Shown here in pieces: positions 51,206-58,887 of a stretch of 64,000 nucleotides of DNA. The notes beneath the pieces were generated by a model, which did not search any database, had not been told where the DNA came from, and saw only the letters and a list, made by a program, of their open reading frames with translations. The stretch's first letter is position 1. The number at the start of each line of letters is the position of its first letter. A program made the position numbers and the translations under genes. Source of the stretch: Rhizobium ruizarguesonis (GTDB lineage: Bacteria; Pseudomonadota; Alphaproteobacteria; Rhizobiales; Rhizobiaceae); the NCBI RefSeq assembly GCF_012349115.1, contig NZ_PQIG01000081.1:25255-89254 (forward strand). Direction: 5' to 3'.

Positions 51206-51227
51206 ACCGCCTCAAGGCGGTTTTTTG
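51206..51227 (+). terminator. Rho-independent terminator of the glycine-rich gene
   Basis: ACCGCC-TCAA-GGCGGT is followed by a run of T. It starts 28 bases after the stop codon. The stem resembles that of the metG leader terminator. Confidence 0.85.
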
Positions 51228-51330
51228 TTGCCCGGATTCCAGGCGGGGCGAGATGGCGACCGGCTTCTGCGCCAGGCGCGCACCGACAGCAAGGAATAGC
51301 CGCTTACGCTGGCCGGCTGTGCAGCCCGGA

Positions 51331-52470
51331 TCAATCCAAGGGCATCACAAAGGTGAAGCGCGTCTCCGTGTCATCGGAACTGACCGTGATCGTGCCGCCA
51401 TGGGCGCGGGCGATTTCCGAAGCGATGTGCAGACCGAGCCCCAATCCTCTTTGACTTGTGCCGATTTCGCCTCTGAAATAAGGCTGAAAAAGCCTTGTCA
51501 TCGCATCGCAGGAAATCGGAGGGCCGCTGTTGGCGATCCAAAGTTCCAGTCTTCCGTCGACAGTTGCCGCCGAGAGCCGCACCGGTTCGTCCGACTTCCC
51601 ATGGGTAAGGGCATTTCCGAGCAGATTGGACACCAGCTGGCCAATCCGGCCGCTGTCGCAATTTATCGGTCCGGCGAATTCGATACTCACCTCAATCCCG
51701 CGGTCGAGATGACAGGAGCGGAGTTCTCCGATGACCTGTCGCAGGATCGGTTCGAGATGCTCCGCTCGCCTCTCGAGCGTGATGCCGCCACCCAATCGTC
51801 CGCGCGCGAAGTCGAGGACGTTGTCGATCAGGCCGGACATGCGAACGACGCTGCCCTGCATCAAATCGAGAACGTTAATCGAGCGATCGGTCTGTTCCTC
51901 CTTTCGCAGCATGCGCGCCGCGGCGGCAATCGAGGCAAGCGGGTTGCGCAGATCATGGCCAAGGACAGCGATGAACTGCTCCCGCAATTCGGCGGTTTGC
52001 TGTTCAAGGTCGAGCTGGGATTTGACGATGGCACCGGCTGCATCGGCGGCTGCGCGCGCCTCGAGCAGCTCCCGTTCATAACGGCGACGCTCGGCAGCCT
52101 GGAACATCGTCACACGGGTGAAAAGCAAGGCACCGTCTTCTGCGCGTCTTTCCATTGCATTGGCGAGCACGGGCAAGGTTCTGCCGTCCGCCGTCACAAG
52201 ATCGAGGGCAACCTCATTGAAAAACCCCTGCATGCGCAGCAGAGGCGCAAAATGGGTCTCGTAAAATATACGGCCCGACGTGTTGAGCAGGTCGCGAAGT
52301 CGTTTGCCGAGGAGTTGCTCGGCAGGGATGCCGATCCAGGTCGATAGCGTTCGGTTCACCTTGACGATGCGCCCGTCCGGCTGCAGCGAAAGATAGCCGC
52401 ATGGCGCGTTTTCGTACAGGTCCTCAAGGTCTTCCGCCGGCATGACGATCTGCGTGTCGCCACCGGTCAT
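51331..52470 (-). CDS. PAS-domain sensor histidine kinase
   Basis: This 379-residue soluble kinase has a PAS domain (about residues 15-125, NAPCGYLSLQPDGRIVKVN). A short coiled coil (EQQTAELREQF) precedes the HisKA domain with phospho-accepting H172 in GHDLRNPLAS. The HATPase domain has the N box (LVSNLLGNALTHG) and the G2 box (GLGLGLHIASEIARAHGG). No membrane helix is present and no response regulator is adjacent. Its ATG overlaps the stop of the KAI2/RsbQ-like hydrolase gene by four bases (ATGA). This mirrors Bacillus rsbQ-rsbP, where the hydrolase delivers a ligand or signal to a PAS domain. The PAS input is therefore probably supplied by that hydrolase. Confidence 0.9.
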   Translation of the reverse strand: MTGGDTQIVMPAEDLEDLYENAPCGYLSLQPDGRIVKVNRTLSTWIGIPAEQLLGKRLRDLLNTSGRIFYETHFAPLLRMQGFFNEVALDLVTADGRTLPVLANAMERRAEDGALLFTRVTMFQAAERRRYERELLEARAAADAAGAIVKSQLDLEQQTAELREQFIAVLGHDLRNPLASIAAAARMLRKEEQTDRSINVLDLMQGSVVRMSGLIDNVLDFARGRLGGGITLERRAEHLEPILRQVIGELRSCHLDRGIEVSIEFAGPINCDSGRIGQLVSNLLGNALTHGKSDEPVRLSAATVDGRLELWIANSGPPISCDAMTRLFQPYFRGEIGTSQRGLGLGLHIASEIARAHGGTITVSSDDTETRFTFVMPLD

Positions 52471-53258
52471 CGAACGAACCGCCGGATTGCAGATATGACC
52501 TCGTCGGGAGCGCTGAGGTTAGGGCAGTGGCCACTGGCGTTCAGCACGACCAATTGACTATTTGGGATCTGCTGATGGACGAATTCGCCGACCTCTTCGG
52601 AGGCGATGATATCATCGCGGCATTGAAGGATCAGCGTTCTGGCGGTGACTTCAGGAAGGTCGCTGCGATTGTCTGAGGTGAATGTCACCCGTGCAAACGC
52701 CTTGGCGATCTCAGGATCGGTGCGGCAGAAACTATTTGTCAGTTCTTCGCCGAGTTCCGGTCGATCCGGATTGCCCATGATGACGGGCGCCATGGCGGCA
52801 GACCACCCCATGTGATTGTCGTCCAGCGATGTCAGCAGTTCGTCTACGTCTGTGGCGCTAAAACCGCCGATATAGTCATCGTCGTTGATATAGCGCGGCG
52901 ACGGCCCGACGAGGATCAGGCTTTCAAACAGTTCCGGTGCCTGCAGCGACGCGATGACGCCGATCATCGCGCTGACGGAGTGCCCGACGAAGACCGTTTG
53001 CGTCAGGCCAAGTTCGCGGCAAATTTCCACGAGGTCATCCGCATAACCGGACAATGACGAATATTTCCCGGCATCATAAGCCGTAAGATCGGATCGTCCC
53101 GCGCCAACGTGATCGAACAGCACTGTTTTGAAGTCGGCCTCAAAAGCCGGGGCCACGAAACGCCACATATTTTGGTCGCACCCGAATCCATGCGAAAAGA
53201 TCATCGCACGCTGGCCATCGCCCCGGACTTGAACATGATTTCGATCGATGACGGTCAT
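52467..53258 (-). CDS. Alpha/beta hydrolase of the RsbQ/KAI2/D14 family
   Basis: This 263-residue protein matches the RsbQ family, to which the plant karrikin and strigolactone receptors KAI2 and D14 also belong. The catalytic triad is intact: S94 in VGHSVSAMIG, D215 or D216 in CRDD and H244 in ASGHCPNLSAP. These lie close to the positions known in RsbQ and KAI2. The lid region ILVGPSPRYINDDDYIGGF follows the family closely. It probably hydrolyses or senses a small hydrophobic molecule. The gene overlaps the downstream PAS kinase by 4 bases, making a predicted ligand-sensing pair. ATG 53258 has GAGGG upstream. Confidence 0.9.
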   Translation of the reverse strand: MTVIDRNHVQVRGDGQRAMIFSHGFGCDQNMWRFVAPAFEADFKTVLFDHVGAGRSDLTAYDAGKYSSLSGYADDLVEICRELGLTQTVFVGHSVSAMIGVIASLQAPELFESLILVGPSPRYINDDDYIGGFSATDVDELLTSLDDNHMGWSAAMAPVIMGNPDRPELGEELTNSFCRTDPEIAKAFARVTFTSDNRSDLPEVTARTLILQCRDDIIASEEVGEFVHQQIPNSQLVVLNASGHCPNLSAPDEVISAIRRFVR

Positions 53259-53384
53259 CTCGCCCTCTTCCCTGCTTTCATAGCATGTTCCGCCTGTCTT
53301 GGATTGAGGAAAGAATTGGGCAATGGGTTCGATGTCGTGTGCCGCGATGCTCCAGAGGTGGCGGCCAGCCCTTTGCGGCATACC

Positions 53385-53897
53385 TCAGTCCATCACTTTC
53401 CGGAGCTTGAAGAAGAACCGCCGAGGGTCGCCGCGCACGCACATCATGCCGGCAATCTCGTCATCGTCCATCCTGCGGAAGTAGTCCACGATCGGCTGTT
53501 TGTCGTAGATCATCACAGCCGTTTCGATGCCGTCGAGGGCCTGAAGCCGCAACGAAGCGGTCGTGCCTCTCGCTCGAAGCAGCTTCTGCAGGTATGAGAA
53601 CCAGCCGCGCGCGACGAACGTCCGGCCAAAGGGCGCCATCTTGATCGCCAGACCAATGGGTAAGAAACTTGGCTCGAGCGGCACGAGGCGGCCCGGTCTC
53701 CAGGTGAAGAGCAGGGCGTCCGCCCGCATGTCGGAATGGAAGCGCTTGCCAAACCAGTTGAGATTCTCGAGCACGCCGTCCAGTGGATGATCCGACGGAA
53801 TACCGACGCCGCTCCAAAGACCGACCATGTCCTTCGGCTGGACAGGAACCAGCGAGCGGAACCAGGCAGCCATCTCCTCCTGCTGGTCGCCTGGCAT
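53385..53897 (-). CDS. GXWXG/DUF4334 domain protein
   Basis: This 170-residue protein has two recognised uncharacterised parts. An N-terminal GXWXG domain contains GLWSGVGIPSDHPLDGVL and WFGKRFHSD. A C-terminal DUF4334-like segment contains GIETAVMIYDKQPIVDYFRRMDDD and FFFKLRKV. There is no signal peptide. The fold is thought to be lipocalin-like, but the ligand is unknown. ATG 53897 is preferred because AGGAG lies about six bases upstream; ATG 53921 lacks one. It lies 126 bases upstream of the RsbQ-like gene in the same direction, so it may belong to the same transcript, suggesting a small lipophilic ligand theme. Confidence 0.82.
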   Translation of the reverse strand: MPGDQQEEMAAWFRSLVPVQPKDMVGLWSGVGIPSDHPLDGVLENLNWFGKRFHSDMRADALLFTWRPGRLVPLEPSFLPIGLAIKMAPFGRTFVARGWFSYLQKLLRARGTTASLRLQALDGIETAVMIYDKQPIVDYFRRMDDDEIAGMMCVRGDPRRFFFKLRKVMD

Positions 53898-53979
53898 GGG
53901 TTCTCCTTCAGGGATGTTCATTGCGGAAAAATGAAAAGAAGGTTTGGAAGTTCCCGTTCATGCGGATCGGGTTGAACGC

Positions 53980-54090
53980 CTAAAGCATGTCGCGCAAAAG
54001 TGTGCAGCGGTTTTGCGACAACGACATGCGTAACAACAAAGGCCTAAAGCGCGAGGAGCGAATCTGAAAGATCGCGACGCGCTTTAGTGA
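53980..54090. repeat. Double rhizobial palindrome downstream of bioY
   Basis: The first dyad is AAAGCATGTCGCGCAAAAGTG with GGTTTTGCGACAACGACATGC (53982-54030). The second is CTAAAGCGCGAGG with CGACGCGCTTTAG (54043-54087). Both are diverged relatives of the 20346 and 33651 elements. Confidence 0.55.
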
Positions 54091-54124
54091 AGGCTTTCGC
54101 ATAGATTCTATGTCTTTAAGCGCA

Positions 54125-54146
54125 ACGGCCCCCGAAGGGGCCGTTG
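54125..54146 (-). terminator. Terminator-like hairpin after bioY
   Basis: AACGGCCCC-CGAA-GGGGCCGTT is a 9-bp GC-rich stem with a tetraloop (TTCG on the transcript strand). It lies 32 bases after the bioY stop. No strong T-run follows. Confidence 0.6.
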
Positions 54147-54177
54147 GGGTGTTCACCAGACAAGACCGGCCTATGCG

Positions 54178-54744
54178 TCAGGCGCGCGACGGCAGCAGGG
54201 GATAGCCGACCATGACGGCGCGGCCAAGCAGGGCTGCGACGAAAGCCTTGATCACATCGCCGGGAATGAAGGCCATCGAGCCGACGAAGGCTTTCGTGAA
54301 GCCGAGGCCGGCGACGGTGGCGAGATAGGTAATGCCGAAGGCGTAGAGTACGACGATGCCGCCGGCCATAGCGGTGAGGAAGAAGCTCACCGTCTGCACC
54401 AGGGCGGATTGCTGATGGTTGACCAGCCGTTCGCTGAAATAGCCGGTGACGAAGGCGGCAAAGATCCAGCCGATCAGGAAGCCGGCCGTTGGTGACGCGA
54501 AGATGGCAAGGCCGCCGCGGCCGCCGGAAAGCACCGGCAGGCCGATCGCGACCAGAACCAGCACGATCAGCACGGCAATCGCGCCGCGCCGGGCGCCGAG
54601 CACGACGCCGGCCATCATCACGCCGAGCGATTGGGCGGTGATCGGCACCGGAATGAAGCCGAGCGAGATCGGCGGCAGCAGGCCGAGCGCCACGATGATC
54701 GCGGCAAAGAGGGCGGTAAGAACGAGGTCGCGAGTGCTCATCAT
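54178..54744 (-). CDS. bioY: Biotin transporter substrate-specificity (S) component
   Basis: This 188-residue integral membrane protein has about six helices. It shows the BioY hallmarks: LGLLPPISLGFIPVPITAQSLGVMMAGVVLGARRG, then GLAIFASPTAGFLIGWIFAAFV, and FIPGDVIKAFVAALL. BioY binds biotin and works with the energising module BioMN in an energy-coupling factor transporter. It is the last gene of bioMNY, starting about 22 bases after bioN. Either of two adjacent ATGs (54744, 54741) is possible, and a TTG at 54762 is less likely. In Rhizobium, biotin uptake matters for competitiveness in the root zone. Confidence 0.95.
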   Translation of the reverse strand: MMSTRDLVLTALFAAIIVALGLLPPISLGFIPVPITAQSLGVMMAGVVLGARRGAIAVLIVLVLVAIGLPVLSGGRGGLAIFASPTAGFLIGWIFAAFVTGYFSERLVNHQQSALVQTVSFFLTAMAGGIVVLYAFGITYLATVAGLGFTKAFVGSMAFIPGDVIKAFVAALLGRAVMVGYPLLPSRA

Positions 54745-54765
54745 GAATTCCGTGTTTATCAATCG

Positions 54766-55374
54766 TTAACTCACATGCCGCCGAATGCCGCGCGCGTCAA
54801 TCGCCGCGGCGATATTATCCGCATCCTTGAGCGTCAGGATGATCAGCGGCGCAAGCAGCGTCGTCGGCCGCACCTTCAGTCCGCGTGCCTTATGCGCCTC
54901 GCGGATCGCCTGATAACGCCCGACGATCTCAGGCACAAAACGCAGCACCAGCCCCAGCGCCAGGCCAATATCGTCGGCCTGCACCCAGCCGGTGCGTTCG
55001 AGCGGGCGGGCAAGCGCCGTCACCTCGTCGATGAACTCGGTGATCGACGTCGTCGCCGTCACGGTGGCGGCAAGCAGCATCAGCGCCGTCAGCCGCAGCA
55101 GGGGCACGAGCGCCTCCTGCCAGGGATTGAAGATGAGGTTGAAGAGTGCCACGACCGCGATCGTCAGGAAGACCGGCCGCAGCCGCCTGAGCCCATCGGC
55201 AAACGGCAGGCCGATCATGCGGTAGAGAACCGCCGTCAGCAGCACGGCGATCGAAAGCAGGATGAGGTTCCCGCTGACGAACAGCACGACGCCGAAGATC
55301 GTCAGCGACAACAGCTTTACCCGCGGCGAAAGCCGGTGCATCACGCTGTTGCCTTCGACATAGAGCGATTGCAT
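54766..55374 (-). CDS. bioN: Energy-coupling factor transmembrane (T) component
   Basis: This 202-residue membrane protein of the CbiQ/EcfT family couples the ATPase to BioY. The family Ala-Arg-Gly signatures contacting the ATPase are visible as AIREAHKARGLK and IDARGIRRHV. Four to five hydrophobic segments precede them. It overlaps the bioM stop by one base (TGATG), indicating strict translational coupling, and is followed closely by bioY. Confidence 0.94.
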   Translation of the reverse strand: MQSLYVEGNSVMHRLSPRVKLLSLTIFGVVLFVSGNLILLSIAVLLTAVLYRMIGLPFADGLRRLRPVFLTIAVVALFNLIFNPWQEALVPLLRLTALMLLAATVTATTSITEFIDEVTALARPLERTGWVQADDIGLALGLVLRFVPEIVGRYQAIREAHKARGLKVRPTTLLAPLIILTLKDADNIAAAIDARGIRRHVS

Positions 55375-56063
55375 CAGGCGGCGATCTCCTTGTAGCGGGC
55401 GATCGCTTCGGCAGCCGGCGCATCGGCGGCAAGCCGCCCTTCATGAAACAGCAGCACCCGCTCGAAATCGGCGATCAGCTCCAGATCATGCGTGATGATG
55501 ATGGCACTTTCCGGCAGTCCGGCGATAATCCCTTCGACCAGGGCCCGGTTCTTGAGGTCGAGCTGGTTGGTCGGTTCGTCGAGGATGAGAATGCCCGGCC
55601 CCGTCGCCAGCACCGAGCAGAGGGCCGCCACCTGCAGCTCGCCACCGGAAAGCTCATGTGCGCGCCGATCGGCCAGCGCCTCAGCGCCGAAGCGGGCCAG
55701 CACGCCCTCGACCTTCGCCTCGATCTCCGCCTTGCTGAAGCCGCGCCGCTTCAGCCCGAAAGCGATGTCGTCTTTGACGATCGGCAGGATGATCTGGTTC
55801 TGCGGCGACTGGAAGATGAAACCGACATCGGCCACCGCAGTCTTTTCGTCGTTCGTATCGCGGCCGTTGACGGTGACGCGGCCGACCGATGGCTTGGTCA
55901 ATCCGTTGATCAGCCGCGCGAACGTCGTCTTGCCCGAACCGTTCAGCCCGATGACGCCGATGCGTTTTCCACTGATGCCAAGCGTCAGCGGCTGCAGCGC
56001 CACCCGTGCCCCGAAACTGACCCCGGCACCTTCGAAACGAATATCCAAACCAATCCCTCGCAT
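55374..56063 (-). CDS. bioM: Energy-coupling factor ATPase for biotin uptake
   Basis: This 229-residue ABC ATPase has Walker A GLNGSGKTT, Q-loop FIFQSPQNQIILP, signature LSGGELQVAALCSVLA, Walker B GILILDEPTNQLD and H-loop ITHDLE. The context bioM-bioN-bioY identifies it as the biotin ECF ATPase; only one ATPase is present, as usual for BioMNY. The start ATG 56063 is taken as written; a TTG start seven codons further in has a better ribosome-binding context. A mosaic intergenic repeat lies directly upstream. Confidence 0.94.
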   Translation of the reverse strand: MRGIGLDIRFEGAGVSFGARVALQPLTLGISGKRIGVIGLNGSGKTTFARLINGLTKPSVGRVTVNGRDTNDEKTAVADVGFIFQSPQNQIILPIVKDDIAFGLKRRGFSKAEIEAKVEGVLARFGAEALADRRAHELSGGELQVAALCSVLATGPGILILDEPTNQLDLKNRALVEGIIAGLPESAIIITHDLELIADFERVLLFHEGRLAADAPAAEAIARYKEIAA

Positions 56064-56093
56064 TTTTCACCGGAGGAGATTGCCGATGCCGGC

Positions 56094-56266
56094 CCCTCAT
56101 CCGCCTGCCGGCACCTCTGCCTGGGTCGAGCCACGTGTCTCGACCCGTCCTTCAGACCCCAGTAAACGGGGCGAAGGGACCATGCCGCGACCTCTCCATT
56201 CCCCACCAACCTCTCGCAGGCCACGTCCCCTCTCCCCGCGAGCGGGGAGAGGGCTAGGGTGAGGGG
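56094..56266. repeat. RIME-like mosaic intergenic repeat
   Basis: This copy begins CCCCTCATCCGCCTGCCGG, contains TCGAGCCACGTGTCTCGACC and CCTTCAGACCCCAGTAAACG, and ends CCCTCTCCCCGCGAGCGGGG, then GAGAGGGCTAGGGTGAGGGG. It lies in the divergent region between bioM and the ycaQ-like gene (56064-56396), which holds no gene. Confidence 0.75.
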
Positions 56267-56396
56267 TAGCCATCGGCGCCAACCGGATAGCAATGCTTCT
56301 ATACGGGGACATCGGGCTGATGAAAGAGCAAATCTCGCTGTCGATATTGGGTCGATATCGGGTGGCTAGGAAGATTTTCCGGATTATGATGGGGCC

Positions 56397-57587
56397 ATGA
56401 CGAATCTGCTTTCCAATTCCGACGCCCGCCGTGTCTTCCTCGCCAAGCAGGGCCTCAGCGCTCCGCCGAACCGCGCCTTGACCAAGGCCGGCCTGTTGCA
56501 GCTCATCCATGAGCTGGGTTTCGTCCAGGTGGACAGCATCCAGACGGTGGAGCGAGCGCATCATCAGATTCTGTTTTCCCGCAACCAGACCTACAGGCGC
56601 GAACACCTGACCGCGCTGCTCGAAAAGGACGGCGCGCTGTTCGAGCACTGGACGCATGATGCTTCCATCCTGCCGAGCGCCTTCTTCGTCTATTGGAAGC
56701 ACAAGTTCCTTCATCAGGAAAAGGTGATCATCGAACGTTGGCGCAAATGGCGCGGCGAGGGCTTCGAGGCAGCCTTCGAGGAGACCTATGAGCGCGTGCG
56801 GCGCGACGGCGCGATCCTGTCGCGAGATATCAAGGCCGACGGCCACGTTTCCGGCGGCTGGTGGAATTGGCATCCGAACAAGACGGCGCTCGAATATTTC
56901 TGGCACACCGGCAAGTTCGCCATCGCCGGCCGCTCGAACTTCCAGAAGATCTATGATCTGGCGGAGCGCGTCATCCCGGCCGAATTCCGTGAGCCGGAGG
57001 TGAGCCGCGAGGAATTCGTCGACTGGGCATGCCGCAGCGCGCTCACCCGGCTCGGCTTCGCCACCCACGGCGAGATATCGGCCTTCTGGAACCTCGTCTC
57101 GCCAGATGAGGCCAAGGCCTGGGTATCAGCCCATCGCGACGAACTGATCGAAGTGCTGATCGAACCGGCGCTCGGCGGCAAGGCGCGCCCATCCTGGGCT
57201 TTTGCCGATTTCCTGTCGACGCTCGACACTTACCCCGGCGCGCCGCCCCGCATCCGCGTGCTCAGCCCCTTCGACCCGATGATCCGCGACCGCAACCGCA
57301 CCGAACGCCTGTTCGGCTTCTTCTACCGCATCGAGATCTTCGTGCCCGAGCCGAAGCGCGAATATGGCTACTACGTCTTCCCGCTGCTCGAAGGCGACAG
57401 GCTGATCGGCCGCATCGACATGAAGGCGGACCGGAAGAAATCAACGCTCGACGTCAAGCGGCTCTGGCTGGAACCCGGCGTCAAGCCGTCGGCCGGCCGG
57501 CTGGAGAGGCTGGAAGCGGAGTTGGAGCGGGTCGCGCGGTTTGCGGGTGTGGAGAAGGTCGTGTTTCTGGAGGGGTGGAGAGGATAG
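56397..57587 (+). CDS. ycaQ: YcaQ-like DNA glycosylase (winged-helix, HTH_42 family)
   Basis: This 396-residue protein matches the YcaQ/AlkX family of winged-helix glycosylases that unhook interstrand DNA cross-links. The catalytic QxD motif is present in GFVQVDSIQTVERAHHQ. Further family segments are HWTHDASILP, a later HGEISAFWNLV helix, and the C-terminal LSPFDPMIRDRNRTERLFGFFYRIEIFVP block. Length is normal (about 400). It is transcribed alone, and the next genes face it on the opposite strand across a large cruciform repeat. Its DNA repair activity is inferred from family. Confidence 0.88.
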   Translation: MTNLLSNSDARRVFLAKQGLSAPPNRALTKAGLLQLIHELGFVQVDSIQTVERAHHQILFSRNQTYRREHLTALLEKDGALFEHWTHDASILPSAFFVYWKHKFLHQEKVIIERWRKWRGEGFEAAFEETYERVRRDGAILSRDIKADGHVSGGWWNWHPNKTALEYFWHTGKFAIAGRSNFQKIYDLAERVIPAEFREPEVSREEFVDWACRSALTRLGFATHGEISAFWNLVSPDEAKAWVSAHRDELIEVLIEPALGGKARPSWAFADFLSTLDTYPGAPPRIRVLSPFDPMIRDRNRTERLFGFFYRIEIFVPEPKREYGYYVFPLLEGDRLIGRIDMKADRKKSTLDVKRLWLEPGVKPSAGRLERLEAELERVARFAGVEKVVFLEGWRG

Positions 57588-57604
57588 TCGAACTACCCTC
57601 ACTC

Positions 57605-57741
57605 CCTCATCCCTGTGCTTGTCACAGGGATCCAGCGCACCCAAGTCCTTGGGTGCGGGAAACTCTCTTCGTAGAAGCAAGTGAGTCATTCACGGCGCGG
57701 ACGCGCCGTGGCTGGATTCCTGTGACAAGCACAGGAATGAG
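57605..57741. repeat. Large composite inverted repeat between ycaQ and ribB
   Basis: Outer arms CTCATCCCTGTGCTTGTCAC (AGGGATCCAGC) and GCTGGATTCCTGTGACAAGC (ACAGGAATGAG) are nearly complementary over 31 bases. Inside are two smaller hairpins, CACCCAAG-TCC-TTGGGTG (57638-57656) and CACGGCGC-GGAC-GCGCCGTG (57691-57710). It may end transcripts from both convergent genes. Confidence 0.7.
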
Positions 57742-57770
57742 GGATGGCGAGGGTCCAAGCCCACGCCCGT

Positions 57771-58874
57771 TCAGCAGATCTCCGTCGTGCTGATCTTGAT
57801 GCCGAAACCTTCGAGGCCGACATAGTGGCGCTCGCGGCTGGTGAGCAGCTTGATCGAGCTGACGCCGAGATCTTTGAGGATCTGGGCGCCGAGGCCGATT
57901 TCCAGCCATTCGCTGTCGCGCGTCTGGGCTTCGGCATGGGCCTCGCGGCCCTGGTTGCGGGCCTTGCGGCCGTTGTCGTGATGGCCGACGCCGACCGAGC
58001 CTTCGCGCAGATAGACGATGACGCCGCGGCCTTGCTCGGCAATCTTCTGCATGTAGAAATCGACCGGGCTGTTCTTGCCGAAGAGATCCTCGGCGACATT
58101 CTCCGGATGCAGGCGAACAGGGATGTCGACGCCGTCGCGGATGTCGCCGAAAACGACGGCAAGATGCTGCATCGGATCCCAGGGCAGGGAATAGGTATGA
58201 GCCTTGGCCTTGCCGAACGGCGTCTCGATGTCGAAGCTGGTGCCGAGTTCGATCAGCGTTTCCTTGCGCTGGCGGTAGGCAATGAGATCGGCGACGGAGA
58301 CGAGCTTCAGCCCGTGCTGTGCGGCGAAGTCGACCACCTGTGGGCCGCGCGTGACGGTGCCGTCGTCGTTGACCAGCTCGGAGATGACGCCGATCAGCGG
58401 CAAGCCGGCGAGCTTGCAGAGGTCGACGGCGGCTTCCGTATGGCCGGAGCGCATCAGCACGCCGCCCTCGCGGGAGACCAGCGGGAAGATGTGGCCGGGA
58501 CGGACGAAATCGGAAGCGCCGACATTCGGATTGGCGAGGTTGCGCACCGTCAGCGTCCGGTCGTCGGCCGAGATGCCGGTCGACGTACCGTGCTTGAAAT
58601 CGACCGAGACGGTGAACGCCGTCGTATGGGCTGAATCGTTTTCCGCCACCATGGCGTTGAGGTTGAGGCGCTTGGCCTCTTCCTTCGGCATCGGCGCGCA
58701 GACGATGCCGGAGGTGTGGCGCACGATGAAGGCCATCTTCTCCGGCGTGCAATGCACGGCGGCGACGATCAGGTCGCCTTCGTTCTCGCGGTCATTGTCG
58801 TCCATGACGACGACCATCTCGCCGGCCTCGAAGGCCCGGATGGCGTCGACGACGCGCTTCTGGTCATAAGACAT
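57771..58874 (-). CDS. ribB: 3,4-dihydroxy-2-butanone 4-phosphate synthase with degenerate GTP cyclohydrolase II-like domain
   Basis: This 367-residue protein makes the four-carbon precursor of riboflavin from ribulose 5-phosphate. The RibB domain (about 1-205) has VVVMDDNDRENEGDLIVAA (catalytic acidic loop), TSGIVCAPM, TGISADDRT, HIFPLVSREGGVLMRSGHTEAAVDLCKLAG. The C-terminal half resembles GTP cyclohydrolase II, but the three zinc cysteines are missing: the region reads RLHPENVAEDLFGKNSPVDFYMQ where RibA has C-x-T-G-D and C-D-C. That activity must come from another gene. It starts 13 bases after aroC and is probably in the same operon. Confidence 0.92.
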   Translation of the reverse strand: MSYDQKRVVDAIRAFEAGEMVVVMDDNDRENEGDLIVAAVHCTPEKMAFIVRHTSGIVCAPMPKEEAKRLNLNAMVAENDSAHTTAFTVSVDFKHGTSTGISADDRTLTVRNLANPNVGASDFVRPGHIFPLVSREGGVLMRSGHTEAAVDLCKLAGLPLIGVISELVNDDGTVTRGPQVVDFAAQHGLKLVSVADLIAYRQRKETLIELGTSFDIETPFGKAKAHTYSLPWDPMQHLAVVFGDIRDGVDIPVRLHPENVAEDLFGKNSPVDFYMQKIAEQGRGVIVYLREGSVGVGHHDNGRKARNQGREAHAEAQTRDSEWLEIGLGAQILKDLGVSSIKLLTSRERHYVGLEGFGIKISTTEIC

Positions 58875-58887
58875 GGGGCGAGCGCTC

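Noticed and set aside
54100..54112. CATAGATTCTATG as a BioR operator for the biotin genes
   Set aside because: It lies downstream of bioY, not upstream of bioM, and does not match the BioR site as I know it (TTATAGATAA type).
58875..58887. FMN riboswitch upstream of ribB
   Set aside because: Only 13 bases separate aroC from ribB; there is no room for the element.
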